A DNA stretch of 37,689 nucleotides from Phycisphaerae bacterium (GTDB lineage Bacteria > Planctomycetota > Phycisphaerae > Phycisphaerales > SM1A02): assembly GCA_002689385.1 (NCBI GenBank), contig NZFX01000074.1, positions 37,417 to 75,105 on the forward strand. Reading direction: 5' to 3'. The position numbers and the translations under genes are program-made. Of this stretch, positions 24,369-33,502 are shown in pieces (the first letter of the stretch is position 1; every line of letters starts with the position of its first letter). The notes beneath the pieces were generated by a model that was not told the origin of the DNA, did no database searches, and worked only from the letters and a program-made list of their open reading frames with translations.

Positions 24369-24782
24369 TTAATCCTGTTGACCAATGACAATTAACCCCA
24401 CCAGAGGGTTGTCGTCTGAAATTTGCAACTCGGCAATGACTAATGGCGTTGGCTCGTCTGTTCTCCAGATGCCACCAGCATTAAACTGCTCTCCGAACGA
24501 ATCTCGAAGTGACCAAAGATTAACTCGCATTGTTTGACCAGCAAGAAGTGGCGCTAGTTTTGCTGAGTATCTTTGGTTCACCCAAAGTATTGCGGTGTTG
24601 TAATCATCTGCAGTGCTGTTGACTATTTTTACAAACTCTTCATCACGAATAACCTGGATTGGTACAGAGTTCGAAACATGCAGCCCCATCGGATATGGGA
24701 CAGAGGCAAGTTCCGGATTGCCTGATGGGTTTTGGCAAGCGAAAAGAAAAAGCGAGACTGTGCTAACGAGTAATAATTTCAT
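24369..24782 (-). CDS. Small lipoprotein, 137 aa
   Basis: Function unknown. MKLLLVSTVSLFLFAC is a lipoprotein signal with Cys16 as the lipidated residue. After a short linker comes a beta-rich domain (GLHVSNSVPIQVIRDEE, TMRVNLWSLRDSFGEQF, TPLVIAELQISDDNPLVGL). It sits 2 nt after trpS and 3 nt before dus, so it is clearly in the same operon, yet has no obvious link to tRNA. No named family recognised. Confidence 0.7.
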   Translation of the reverse strand: MKLLLVSTVSLFLFACQNPSGNPELASVPYPMGLHVSNSVPIQVIRDEEFVKIVNSTADDYNTAILWVNQRYSAKLAPLLAGQTMRVNLWSLRDSFGEQFNAGGIWRTDEPTPLVIAELQISDDNPLVGLIVIGQQD

Positions 24783-24784
24783 AG

Positions 24785-25852
24785 TTATTCTCCGAAGGAA
24801 ATCGATCGATTAAAGAATCCTAGTCCACATGCTTCTTTTGCCATGGCGAGAGTTTCTTCTGTTTTTACATTTGCTCTAGCGGTGCCGTCGCGAACAATAT
24901 CAATGATTGTGTCATCATCGCCCTCGTACTCTGCCCTTCGCTCTTGCATTGGTGTGAGTAACTCGCTGATTGATTCCGCTATCTCGACTTTAATATGCCC
25001 GTCGCCGATGTTATCGCCGCGAACATATTTGTCTTTTAGTTCTGCCGAACGCTCTTTGTCTTTAATAAAAATATCAACGTATTGCATCAGTGGGCTGTCT
25101 GGATCACCGGGGTCTGTCATTGATTGACGACCTGTATACAGTTGACCAAGTTTCTTTTTAACTTTTTTTGGAGTGTCAGTTATAAGAATCGCGTTGTTCA
25201 ATGACTTGCTCATTTTATTCACGCCGTCTGTTCCCATAAGTTTTCCAACCTTGCCTACATCTGCGCGGGGAATTGGAAATACGCCTTTTTCTTCCATGAT
25301 TGGATCGTCGTCTTCAACGTTGTCGTCAATGCCGCAATACAGTTTGTTAAACCGCCTTGCAACTTCGCGTGTAAGTTCAATGTGTGGCACTTGGTCCTCG
25401 CCAACTGGAACGGCATGCGCACGGAACGCGAGGATGTCCGCAGTTTGACCTACCGCATATAACGGAAAACCAAAACTGTAATTTTCCCCAAGGCCCTTCA
25501 CTTTTATTTCTTCTTTAAGGGTTGGGTTTCGCATCACACGATTAAACGGCAACAACATTGCAAACAAAAAAGTAAGTTCCGCAATTGCGGGAACTTCAGA
25601 CTGCAACGTGATTGCGGCTTTGCTTGGGTCAATTCCCATTGCCAAATAATCGCGAACAATTTCAAGCGTGTCTGCATGAATTTCATCTGGTGTGTCAGAA
25701 CGCGTTGTGTATGCGTGCATGTTTGCAAGCAAGAAATAACAATCATGCGTTTCTTGCAACTCGACTCGCCTCTGAACCGAACCAAAATAGTGACCAAGGT
25801 GCAACTGCCCAGTTGGGGTGTCGCCTGTAAGAATGACTTCGCGTGTGCTCAT
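24785..25852 (-). CDS. trpS: Tryptophanyl-tRNA synthetase
   Basis: 355 aa. Charges tRNA-Trp. Class Ic signatures: the HIGH equivalent TGQLHLGHYFGS (14-25) and KMSKS (213-217). PVGEDQVPHIELTREVARRF is the conserved tryptophan and ATP pocket region. The start overlaps the stop of the upstream CPBP gene as ATGA, so translation is coupled. Confidence 0.97.
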   Translation of the reverse strand: MSTREVILTGDTPTGQLHLGHYFGSVQRRVELQETHDCYFLLANMHAYTTRSDTPDEIHADTLEIVRDYLAMGIDPSKAAITLQSEVPAIAELTFLFAMLLPFNRVMRNPTLKEEIKVKGLGENYSFGFPLYAVGQTADILAFRAHAVPVGEDQVPHIELTREVARRFNKLYCGIDDNVEDDDPIMEEKGVFPIPRADVGKVGKLMGTDGVNKMSKSLNNAILITDTPKKVKKKLGQLYTGRQSMTDPGDPDSPLMQYVDIFIKDKERSAELKDKYVRGDNIGDGHIKVEIAESISELLTPMQERRAEYEGDDDTIIDIVRDGTARANVKTEETLAMAKEACGLGFFNRSISFGE

Positions 25853-26691
25853 ATCTTCGTACTGTAAACAAATGCGATATTCATTGCGTTAAAAATTATG
25901 TGAATGAGTACCGGAGCAAGCACGCCGCCGCTTTTTACTCGTGCCCAACAGAGTCCAACAGAGAGGATAAAGAGCCCAATGATTGCCGATGGTTGCGCTG
26001 CTCCGATGTGCATAATGGCAAAAAGTGCACTTGTTGCATACATTGCTCGCCAGACCGACTTCCCACCAAATACCGCGACAAATGTTGGCAAAAGAAGACC
26101 GCGGTACATCACTTCTTCAAAAATACCTGCCCCAATAGTCACGCAGACAATCACAACCCATGTTGCAGAAGACCAGGGTGTGTGAACAATTTGCTCGAGC
26201 GTCTTATGCCCAATATCTGTTGGTGATTCAAGCCCAAGCCTAGCAAAAAGGATATGAGCAAGCCCCGCAACTGCAAGGGTTAGGGGCACAAACACCATGA
26301 ACGCGATGACAGAAACGGGCAAAATGTGTCTAGAGCTGCATTTTCTGCGAAATTTCGCATACAGCAATACGACTGGAATTTGTGCCGCCATCGATGAGCC
26401 AATCATCCACGCAGTGCCAACAATCGTGCTTTGTTGCTCTGGTACGTGATTAAACCCCCACCAGCCACCTATGCCAGCAAGGATAAACATGGCACCGCAG
26501 AGCAAAATTGCCATAGTTGGAGTGATGGCTGGATCAAGATACCCACGGTGCGGAAGGTTTGCGTGTCCAGACTTTACGAACCAAACTCCGATAGCCATGG
26601 AGAAGAGTGTTAGAAGTAGGGTTACTAAATCAATGGAAGGCACTTCCACAAACTGAGCTTCTTCGCTACCCTTGGCAATTGATGAACACAT
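25849..26691 (-). CDS. CPBP family intramembrane metalloprotease (CAAX-like)
   Basis: 280 aa from the ATG at 26691. The open frame reaches 27000 but that part is antisense to trpC. Multi-pass membrane protein with the ABI/CPBP motifs: EEVMYRG (E202, E203, R207), FAIMH (H238) and HIIFN (H274, N278). These Glu and His residues coordinate the metal in the Rce1-type family. Its role in bacteria is usually unknown. It is first in a minus-strand operon with trpS, a lipoprotein and dus. Its start codon overlaps the trpC start codon (shared CATG at 26689-26692). Confidence 0.85.
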   Translation of the reverse strand: MCSSIAKGSEEAQFVEVPSIDLVTLLLTLFSMAIGVWFVKSGHANLPHRGYLDPAITPTMAILLCGAMFILAGIGGWWGFNHVPEQQSTIVGTAWMIGSSMAAQIPVVLLYAKFRRKCSSRHILPVSVIAFMVFVPLTLAVAGLAHILFARLGLESPTDIGHKTLEQIVHTPWSSATWVVIVCVTIGAGIFEEVMYRGLLLPTFVAVFGGKSVWRAMYATSALFAIMHIGAAQPSAIIGLFILSVGLCWARVKSGGVLAPVLIHIIFNAMNIAFVYSTKI

Positions 26692-27508
26692 GACGATTAC
26701 ACTAAGCGATATTACAAAATACAAACGCGACGAAGTTGCGGCTCTTTGTAAAGAGAAGCCCGTCGAGGAAGTACGCGCCTTGGCAGAATCTGCTGATAAA
26801 CCGCGTAACTTTTTTGGTGCGGTGGTTAACGGGCACACCAAGCGAAGTACAAGTGTAATCGCCGAGGTAAAATACAAGAGTCCCTCAGCTGGAATCATAC
26901 GAGAAGATTTTGATCCTGTTGCCATTGCTAAAGCGTACGAGAAGGCGGGGGCTGCCGCCATCTCTTGTTTGACAGATACGCATTTTTTTGGAGGAAACAT
27001 TGATTTTATTCCTCAAATTCGCAGCGCGGTGGGCTTACCTGTCCTGCGGAAGGATTTTGTCGTTGATGCATATCAAATTTGGGAGGCTCGAGCTGCTGGT
27101 GCGGATGCCCTCTTGCTCATTTCTGAAGTGCTCTCTGAGGGGCAGTTGGTCGACTATATGATTCTTGCCCAGGAGCTTGAGATGACAACGCTTGTCGAAG
27201 CGCACGATATGGGAAATTTGTTAAAAATACAGCAATATGTGGGTTTTCCGCATGCAGGGTATTGTTTGCTCGGAATTAACAATCGTAATCTTGAAACGAT
27301 GAAAACGGATATCAAACACACGGTTCGGATGGTTGATGTCATTGATGACACATCGACCGTTGTGAGCGAATCTGGAATTACTGCACCCGAAGACCTTGAT
27401 ACATTGCGGTCACACGGTGTTCATATCGTGCTTGTTGGTGAATCGCTCATGAGAGAGTCTGACCCAGGAGAGGCACTGGCTAAACTGATCCGCATGAATC
27501 CATCGTAA
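26690..27508 (+). CDS. trpC: Indole-3-glycerol phosphate synthase TrpC
   Basis: 272 aa from the ATG at 26690; a TTG at 26672 is the only longer start. Closes the indole ring in tryptophan synthesis. TIM-barrel with the family motifs IAEVKYKSPSAG (57-68, catalytic Glu and Lys), CLTDTHFFGG (93-102), VLRKDFVVDAYQI (118-130), TLVEAHD, LGINNRNLETMKTD, VVSESGI and VLVGESLMR. No other trp genes are adjacent, although trpS is divergent upstream. Confidence 0.96.
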   Translation: MTITLSDITKYKRDEVAALCKEKPVEEVRALAESADKPRNFFGAVVNGHTKRSTSVIAEVKYKSPSAGIIREDFDPVAIAKAYEKAGAAAISCLTDTHFFGGNIDFIPQIRSAVGLPVLRKDFVVDAYQIWEARAAGADALLLISEVLSEGQLVDYMILAQELEMTTLVEAHDMGNLLKIQQYVGFPHAGYCLLGINNRNLETMKTDIKHTVRMVDVIDDTSTVVSESGITAPEDLDTLRSHGVHIVLVGESLMRESDPGEALAKLIRMNPS

Positions 27509-27526
27509 AAAAGTTAGGGTATACAC

Positions 27527-28264
27527 ATGATTCAAATTACAGAACAACAAAACATTGTCACAGTTACGCTCGACCGAGCAAAAAAACATAACGCCCTTTC
27601 AGCTGAATTAATTGATGCGCTGCATAATGGACTCGATGAAATAGAACAACACAAGGACATGCGGTGCATGGTACTCGCGGGCAACGGTCGTTCATTTTGT
27701 GCAGGAATGGATCTAAAGGGTGTTATTGATGACCCCCAAGCAATGGGAGCAATGTTACAAGGACTCGCAAGGGTTTCTCGGCGGATTCGTAATCTTCCGG
27801 TACCCACGATTGCTCGTATTCAGGGCGCCGCTGTTGGGGGTGGTTGTGGCCTAATGGTTGTGTGTGATTTTGCGTTTACGCATCCTGAGTCGAAGGTTGG
27901 ATATCCAGAAGTTGACCTTGGTGTTTGCCCCGCTGTTGTGGCGCCGTGGCTCATTAAAAAACTTGGTGCTGGAAAAGCTCGAGCCATGTTGCTTGCTGGT
28001 GGGACAATGAGCGGAGAACAGGGCTTTAAAGCTGGTTTAGCAACACATTTGTGTGAATTGGAAGACTTACCCACTGCGGTCACTGATTTTGCTGAAAATC
28101 TCGCCAAGGGCGGTAAAAATGCGCTCGCCACGACAAAACGATGGCTAAATGAGCTTGACGGCTCTTTAAACGACGATATTTTACAAAAAGGCGCCGATTT
28201 ATCTGCCAAAATCATTGCTGGCGATGAGGCCCAGGCCCGCTTAGGTCCTCTGTACGCAAAGTAG
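27527..28264 (+). CDS. Enoyl-CoA hydratase/isomerase, methylglutaconyl-CoA hydratase (LiuC)-like
   Basis: 245 aa. Crotonase-fold enzyme with KKHNALSAELIDAL (19-32), FCAGMDLKG oxyanion hole (57-65), GAAVGGGCGLMVVCDF (100-115). The first catalytic Glu position is Gly108, while the second, Glu128 (VGYPEVDLGVCPAVVAP), is present. This pattern, and the CPAVVAP segment, resemble LiuC/AtuE-type methylglutaconyl-CoA hydratases of leucine and isoprenoid breakdown; the match is from memory. It is a paralogue of the gene at 4683. It follows trpC by 18 bp. Confidence 0.8.
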   Translation: MIQITEQQNIVTVTLDRAKKHNALSAELIDALHNGLDEIEQHKDMRCMVLAGNGRSFCAGMDLKGVIDDPQAMGAMLQGLARVSRRIRNLPVPTIARIQGAAVGGGCGLMVVCDFAFTHPESKVGYPEVDLGVCPAVVAPWLIKKLGAGKARAMLLAGGTMSGEQGFKAGLATHLCELEDLPTAVTDFAENLAKGGKNALATTKRWLNELDGSLNDDILQKGADLSAKIIAGDEAQARLGPLYAK

Positions 28265-28270
28265 CGATTT

Positions 28271-28320
28271 AAATTAATTCCTCAGAGACGATTATTGGGC
28301 CAAAAAGGGTGGTTTTCTAA
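28271..28320 (+). repeat. 50-bp interspersed repeat, copy 2
   Basis: 40 of 50 positions identical to 22171-22220. It starts 6 nt after the stop of the LiuC-like gene. The first 30 bp are the best conserved. Confidence 0.75.
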
Positions 28321-28396
28321 GCTCAGTGTCTTTTATCTGCGCGTTTTAGGAGCTGGGCTCGGTAAGTGAGAATTCCCGTTGTGGTCAAGAATCGGG

Positions 28397-28423
28397 TACA
28401 ATGAGGGGCGCGGTAAACCGCGC
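28397..28423 (+). promoter_or_regulatory. -10-like box and leader hairpin of the branched-chain operon
   Basis: TACAAT at 28397-28402 is followed at the expected start point by a GC-rich hairpin, GCGCGGT (28408-28414) with ACCGCGC (28417-28423). No good -35 box is visible 16-18 bp upstream. The leader to the ATG at 28461 would be about 50 nt. Confidence 0.4.
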
Positions 28424-28460
28424 GAAACAGCATAAAAATGGGGATATACAGAAAGATTTC

Positions 28461-29339
28461 ATGGCAACATCCACCCAACAAAACACTCTAAAGATTGAAG
28501 TAAGTAACGCTGGAATAGCGACGCTTTGGCTCGACAGCGGCGACCGCCCCGTTGTTGTCCTCGACCGAGCACTCATCCAACGTTTACATACTGCGCTTGA
28601 TGAGATTGACCAACTCGACGGAGTATTCGGTCTTGTACTTCGCAGTGATTGCGAGCGAGTTTTTGTCGCGGGTGCTGACCTTGCTGAAATTGATTCACTC
28701 GACGATCCGGGACTACATGCGTACCTTGCTTTTGGTACGACTGTCTTTGGCAGAATTGCTTCCCTCCCCTTCCCAACAGTCGCCTGTATAAATGGCGCAA
28801 CCCTTGGCGGTGGTCTTGAAGTCGCCATGCATTGCGACGGTCTCGTGGCCTCAAAAGTTACAAGCAAAGGGAAACCCTATCCAATCGGTTTACCTGAAGC
28901 TGGGCTTGGAATTTGCCCCGGCTGGGGTGGATCGCAAATGCTCCCTGCTCGGATTGATCCCGCAACTGCCATATGTGCAACGGCAACAGGCTCACCGTTT
29001 ATGAGTTCTGCTGTGCCAAGTGGTCTCATAGACGTTCTTGTCGAAACACCAGATGACTTAACAACCGCTTGCGAAACGTGGCTAGAGGGACAGTCCGCCT
29101 CAAGCGATACCCCAAAAGCGATTACCCCCCAAGAGTGTGATGTGTACTCTGATGCACTGAAAAAAGCTAGAAATGAAACTGAACGTACTGAAGCAGCAAC
29201 GAGTGTATTCCTTGCTGTTGAAACAGGCACCCGCACAGGTTGGTCCGCAGCGGTTGCCGTTGAACAATGTGAATTGGTGAGGCTCCGAAACACACCTGTC
29301 GCTCAAGAAAAACTCGATGCATTTTTGTCTAAAGGATAA
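28461..29339 (+). CDS. Enoyl-CoA hydratase/isomerase family protein (FadB-like hydratase)
   Basis: 292 aa from the ATG at 28461; the frame open to 28401 runs through the leader hairpin. Crotonase fold with oxyanion hole FVAGADLAE (68-76), NGATLGGGLEVAMHCD (111-126; catalytic Glu120) and GLPEAGLGICPGWGGSQMLP (143-162; catalytic Glu146). Both glutamates are present, unlike the paralogue at 4683. The region past 220 differs from classic short hydratases. First gene of the long plus-strand catabolic operon, 7 nt before the acyl-CoA dehydrogenase. Confidence 0.85.
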   Translation: MATSTQQNTLKIEVSNAGIATLWLDSGDRPVVVLDRALIQRLHTALDEIDQLDGVFGLVLRSDCERVFVAGADLAEIDSLDDPGLHAYLAFGTTVFGRIASLPFPTVACINGATLGGGLEVAMHCDGLVASKVTSKGKPYPIGLPEAGLGICPGWGGSQMLPARIDPATAICATATGSPFMSSAVPSGLIDVLVETPDDLTTACETWLEGQSASSDTPKAITPQECDVYSDALKKARNETERTEAATSVFLAVETGTRTGWSAAVAVEQCELVRLRNTPVAQEKLDAFLSKG

Positions 29340-29346
29340 ACAAAAA

Positions 29347-31293
29347 ATGAGTAAACCAGACCTTACTAGCCAACTAAAGAACGTTTCCAAAAAAGACATC
29401 AAGCAAATCAAAGATGCTGAGGAAATGCTTGGACCAGAACCAGAAACAATGGGCTTCATTAAGAATATTTTCTGGGGAAACTTCCGCGAAAATATGGTGT
29501 TCCCGTATCCTGAAGAACCAACAGAAGAACGTGCGCGCTGCGACGAAATGCTCAAGGAACTTGACACATACTTCCGCACTGAACACCCTACCGTTGAAAT
29601 TGACCAGAACCAAGAGATACCAAACTGGGTGATTAGGCGTTACTTCGAAATGGGCGTGTTTGGCATGATCGTCCCAAAGAAATATGGTGGGCAAGGTTTT
29701 GGCGTAACGAGTTACAACCGCGTGCTTGAACGCATTGGTCGCTCTTGCGGCTCTTCTGCGGTTATGGCTTCAGCACACCTTTCGATTGGTTGCAACGCGG
29801 TTACCTTGTTTGGCACCGAAGAGCAAAAACAATATTGGCTTCCAAAAATTGCGAACGAAGCGCTCAGCGCTTTTTGTTTATCTGAACCAGATGTTGGTTG
29901 CGATGCGCAAGGCCAACATACTACTTGTGAACTTAGCGAATGTGGTAAGTACTACATTATCAACGGTGAAAAGAAATGGGCTACTTCGGCTGCGCAGTCT
30001 TGCATGTTCACCGTGATGGCAAAATACAAAATGACCGATCCGAAAACTGGAGAAACAAAAGATAAGTTTAACGCTATTATTGTTTCGCCTGACATGAAGG
30101 GTGTTGACATATTCAGTCGAAACCGTTCGAAGTGTGGTATCCGTGGAACATGGCAAGGTCGTGTTCGATTTACAAATGTAAAGGTTCCACGCGAAAATCT
30201 ATTGCACAAGGAAGGCAAGGGAATTGTCCTTGCACTGACATGCCTGAATTGGGGACGTTGCACACTTGCAGCTGGCATGGTTGGAGCGGGAGCGTCTGCA
30301 TACGAACAAGCGATTAAGTGGGCGCAATACCGATATCAATTCGACCGACCAATCGGCGAGTTTGAGTTAACAAGAGAACGGCTTGCTCGTATGGGTGCGT
30401 TCGTTTGGGCAATGGATGCGATGCTCTACGTAACAACTGGTATGGTTGACCGTAACGACGAAGACATCATGCTTGAAACCGCTGTTTGCAAGGTCTTCTG
30501 TTCTGAATACGGATTCCGTTGCACGAATGAGGCGATGCAAGTCATGGGCGGCGAAGGATACATGACTGAAAACGAAGTCGAACGGCTCTGGAGAGATTCG
30601 CGAATCAATCCAATTGTTGAAGGCGCTAACGAAGTCATGCACAACTTTGTCTTTGGGTATGGCTCTAAACAACTTGGCGAGTTCATGCTTGGTGTAAAAG
30701 CAAATCCAGTTAAAAACATTGGCGCTGCAATGAAAATCGCCATGGAGTTATTCCTTGGTGTACGGCGCTCTGCTCCAAAAGTCACAATGGCAGATTCGTC
30801 ACTTGATGTTCACGCGCGCACGCTCTCAAATCACATCCGTGAATTCTCGCATCAAGTAAAACTAATGTTCAAAGAAAAAGAAGAAGCGTTAATTACAAAC
30901 CAAACAACGCAATATCGACTAAGTTGGATTTCGATTTGGATTCACGCCATGGCATGCTCTATCTCGAAGATGGATAAAACGGTTCGAAGTGATGCGGATG
31001 CAAAACAAGTTGACCACGATAAAGCGATGCTTGATTACATCATGGACTACGGCACATATAAAATTAATGGTTGGCTTCGTGGCCTTCGGGAAAATCCTGA
31101 CGGCGCTATGTTAAAGGCTAGCGAAAAGGCTTGGGAGTTTGGTGAAACACTTCCAAACAGCGATTATTACATTCCAGAAAGCACGCCTGACAAAGATGCG
31201 CACGGTGCCGGCAAGGTGAATAACCAGGACGGGATTCAGCAATTTAGCGGTGGGTCACTATTCATCGAACAAGCGAAAACTGCAACACACTAA
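29347..31293 (+). CDS. Acyl-CoA dehydrogenase, long (VLCAD/ACAD9-like) type
   Basis: 648 aa from the ATG at 29347. FAD enzyme that introduces the alpha-beta double bond into acyl-CoA. Acyl-CoA dehydrogenase motifs: FGMIVPKKYGGQGFG (105-119), CLSEPDVGCDAQG (177-189), ING.KKWATSA, FDRPIGEFEL and VMGGEGYM. The catalytic Glu is probably E425 (RINPIVEGANEV). An extra C-terminal helical domain of about 200 residues after position 450 is as in very-long-chain enzymes. The N-terminal helix (KNVSKKDIKQIKDAEEMLG) is unusual. The substrate cannot be told from the sequence; the neighbours suggest branched-chain acyl-CoA. Confidence 0.93.
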   Translation: MSKPDLTSQLKNVSKKDIKQIKDAEEMLGPEPETMGFIKNIFWGNFRENMVFPYPEEPTEERARCDEMLKELDTYFRTEHPTVEIDQNQEIPNWVIRRYFEMGVFGMIVPKKYGGQGFGVTSYNRVLERIGRSCGSSAVMASAHLSIGCNAVTLFGTEEQKQYWLPKIANEALSAFCLSEPDVGCDAQGQHTTCELSECGKYYIINGEKKWATSAAQSCMFTVMAKYKMTDPKTGETKDKFNAIIVSPDMKGVDIFSRNRSKCGIRGTWQGRVRFTNVKVPRENLLHKEGKGIVLALTCLNWGRCTLAAGMVGAGASAYEQAIKWAQYRYQFDRPIGEFELTRERLARMGAFVWAMDAMLYVTTGMVDRNDEDIMLETAVCKVFCSEYGFRCTNEAMQVMGGEGYMTENEVERLWRDSRINPIVEGANEVMHNFVFGYGSKQLGEFMLGVKANPVKNIGAAMKIAMELFLGVRRSAPKVTMADSSLDVHARTLSNHIREFSHQVKLMFKEKEEALITNQTTQYRLSWISIWIHAMACSISKMDKTVRSDADAKQVDHDKAMLDYIMDYGTYKINGWLRGLRENPDGAMLKASEKAWEFGETLPNSDYYIPESTPDKDAHGAGKVNNQDGIQQFSGGSLFIEQAKTATH

Positions 31294-31314
31294 TTCATTT
31301 ACGATATACACAAC

Positions 31315-32391
31315 ATGCAAGAAACTGATTCCATTTTTGAACAAATCGTTGACCGAGGTCACGAGCAACTTTGCTTCCACCACGATCCTGAAACAGGGTT
31401 GAAAGCAATTATTGCAATACACTCTACTGCTCTTGGTAATGCGCTCGGTGGTACACGCCGTTGGTATTACGAATCCGAAGCAGACGCTGTCTACGACGTA
31501 TTGCGTTTATCCAAAGGGATGACATACAAGGCGGCGGTTTCTGGTTTGCCAATGGGTGGGGCAAAAAGTGTCATCATGCTTCCACACCGTGAGCAGCCAA
31601 GAACTGAAGCGGAAGCCCGCGCGATGGGCAGATTCGTGGACACCTTCAACGGCGCATACATTGCCGCTGAAGATGTTGGTGTTGACATCGAATTTATTGA
31701 TTGGATGGCTTCCGAAACAAACCACGTTATGGGCGGCGAGACTGTGTCTCGAGGCGGTGACCCTTCACCGTGGACAGCCATGGGTACCTTTCACGGCATG
31801 CGCGCAAGCTTGTTGCATGCTGGCAAGGGTGATGATTTCTCAGGTATTACTGTTGCAATGCAAGGCGTTGGACACGTTGGACAAAACCTATGCCGGCTTC
31901 TCACAGAAGCAGGCGCAAAAGTAATTGTCGCCGACATCAATAAGAAAAGCGTCGACCATGTTGTTGAAACCTATGGGTGTACTGCCGTGCACGATGCTGA
32001 CATCCTGACTCAAGAATGCGACATCCTTGCGCCTTGTGCACTTGGTAACGTAATAGATGGCTCGATGGTGCAAAGTTTACGATGCCAAATTCTATGTGGT
32101 GCATCCAATAACATCCTTGGTGATCCGGAAGAAGATGCAGTTGCATTAAAAACCGCTGGCATTGTCTATGCACCAGATTTTGTTGTGAACGCTGGCGGAC
32201 TTATTCACCTTGCGGGCATGCACCTGGGCATGATCGACGCTACACTTCAAACGAAAAACGACGAGATATTTGAAACGTCTTTGCAAATTTTGCAACGCGG
32301 TGAAGCGGCGAGTTCAACCTACGCTGCTGCAGTCGAAATTGCAGAGCAACGAATTTCTGGCGCGAAGGAGACAGGTATACATGCCGGTTAA
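31315..32391 (+). CDS. Leucine dehydrogenase (Glu/Leu/Phe/Val dehydrogenase family)
   Basis: 358 aa. NAD-dependent oxidative deamination of branched-chain L-amino acids to 2-oxo acids. Substrate and catalytic lysines K72 (GMTYKAAVSG) and K84 (LPMGGAKSVI), catalytic Asp120 (AAEDVGVD), and nucleotide-binding GVGHVGQNL. The oligomerisation region and the NAGGLIHLAGMH motif near the C-terminus are intact. Its product feeds the E1 enzyme encoded next. The 3' end overlaps the E1 alpha start by 11 bp. Confidence 0.92.
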   Translation: MQETDSIFEQIVDRGHEQLCFHHDPETGLKAIIAIHSTALGNALGGTRRWYYESEADAVYDVLRLSKGMTYKAAVSGLPMGGAKSVIMLPHREQPRTEAEARAMGRFVDTFNGAYIAAEDVGVDIEFIDWMASETNHVMGGETVSRGGDPSPWTAMGTFHGMRASLLHAGKGDDFSGITVAMQGVGHVGQNLCRLLTEAGAKVIVADINKKSVDHVVETYGCTAVHDADILTQECDILAPCALGNVIDGSMVQSLRCQILCGASNNILGDPEEDAVALKTAGIVYAPDFVVNAGGLIHLAGMHLGMIDATLQTKNDEIFETSLQILQRGEAASSTYAAAVEIAEQRISGAKETGIHAG

Positions 32392-33502
32392 AACTATTTT
32401 TGAAACAAAGATTGAACACGTTTCGATCCTTGATGAGCACGGCAGTTTCGATGCAGATCTTGGCGCCGGACTAATTCCAGACGAAGATGTTGTAGCAATG
32501 TACAAACACATGATGGTTTGTCGCCACCTCGATGAGATTGCATTTAAGTTGCAACGATCTGGTCGCATGGGCACATACCCCGAAAACCGTGGTCAAGAAG
32601 TTCCACCACTTGCGGCGGCGTACGTATTGCAAGAAAAAGATTGGATGGTGACTTGTTACCGAGAAAACGCGGGACTTTTTTGGCGCGGTCTTCCAATGGA
32701 GAAAATTTTGTTGCACTGGATGGGCGATGAACGTGGAAACCACATTGACAATTGTAATGTCACTCCACCTGCCATTGCAATTGGCTCGCAAATGCTGCAC
32801 GCTACTGGCCTTGCCTGGTCAAGCAAGTATAAAAAAGATGGCGCGATTGCTTGCACCTTCTTTGGCGATGGTGCAACAAGTGAAGGCGACTTCCATGAAG
32901 CTGCAAACTTTGCTGCAAACCTTGATTTGCCGGTTGTGTTTGTTTGCCAAAACAACGGATGGGCTATTTCAACACCAACAAAACTTGAGTGTTCTGCGCC
33001 AACCGTTGCTCAGCGTGGTATTGCCTATGGCATGGATTGCGTACAAGTGGACGGCAACGATATATTTGCAATGGTTAAAGTTGTTCGTGACGCTGTCAAG
33101 AACGCTCGGGATAACAACCGACCAACATTTATTGAAGCGCTTACCTACCGACTTGGTGATCACACGACTGCGGATGATGCACGTCGGTATCGCGATGCTG
33201 ACGAATTAGCAATGTGGGAAAAGCGTGACCCAATGATTCGGTTACGAAAATACCTTGAAGACAAAGACCTTTGGTCATCGGCGCAAGAAGAAGAGCAACT
33301 CGCTGAAGCTTCAAAAATTGTTACTACTGTTGTTAAAAACGCTGAAGAAATTGAAGCACCAACATCAAACGACTTCTTTGACTGTATGTATACCGACCTT
33401 TCGCCGCAACTGCAGTTGCAACGAGACACAATGCGCACAAGCAGTCTTGGTCAAGACCCGTCACAAGTTACGATTCAACCTAAAGAAGGCGCGGTGCAAT
33501 AA
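32381..33502 (+). CDS. 2-oxo acid dehydrogenase E1 alpha subunit (branched-chain type likely)
   Basis: 373 aa from the ATG at 32381; AAGGAG 11 nt upstream supports this start over the longer frame. Thiamine-diphosphate enzyme that decarboxylates 2-oxo acids and transfers the acyl group to E2. The thiamine-diphosphate motif GDGATSEGDFHEA...CQNN and the R...GRMGTYPENRGQE segment fit the two-subunit E1 class. E1 alpha proteins of PDH and BCKDH look alike; the adjacent leucine dehydrogenase and acyl-CoA enzymes favour branched-chain substrates. The phosphorylation-loop-like segment YRLGDHTTADDARRYR is present. Confidence 0.9.
   Translation: MPVKTIFETKIEHVSILDEHGSFDADLGAGLIPDEDVVAMYKHMMVCRHLDEIAFKLQRSGRMGTYPENRGQEVPPLAAAYVLQEKDWMVTCYRENAGLFWRGLPMEKILLHWMGDERGNHIDNCNVTPPAIAIGSQMLHATGLAWSSKYKKDGAIACTFFGDGATSEGDFHEAANFAANLDLPVVFVCQNNGWAISTPTKLECSAPTVAQRGIAYGMDCVQVDGNDIFAMVKVVRDAVKNARDNNRPTFIEALTYRLGDHTTADDARRYRDADELAMWEKRDPMIRLRKYLEDKDLWSSAQEEEQLAEASKIVTTVVKNAEEIEAPTSNDFFDCMYTDLSPQLQLQRDTMRTSSLGQDPSQVTIQPKEGAVQ

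Noticed and set aside
26692-27000. N-terminal extension of the CPBP protease to 27000
   Set aside because: It is fully antisense to trpC, which is strongly conserved there.
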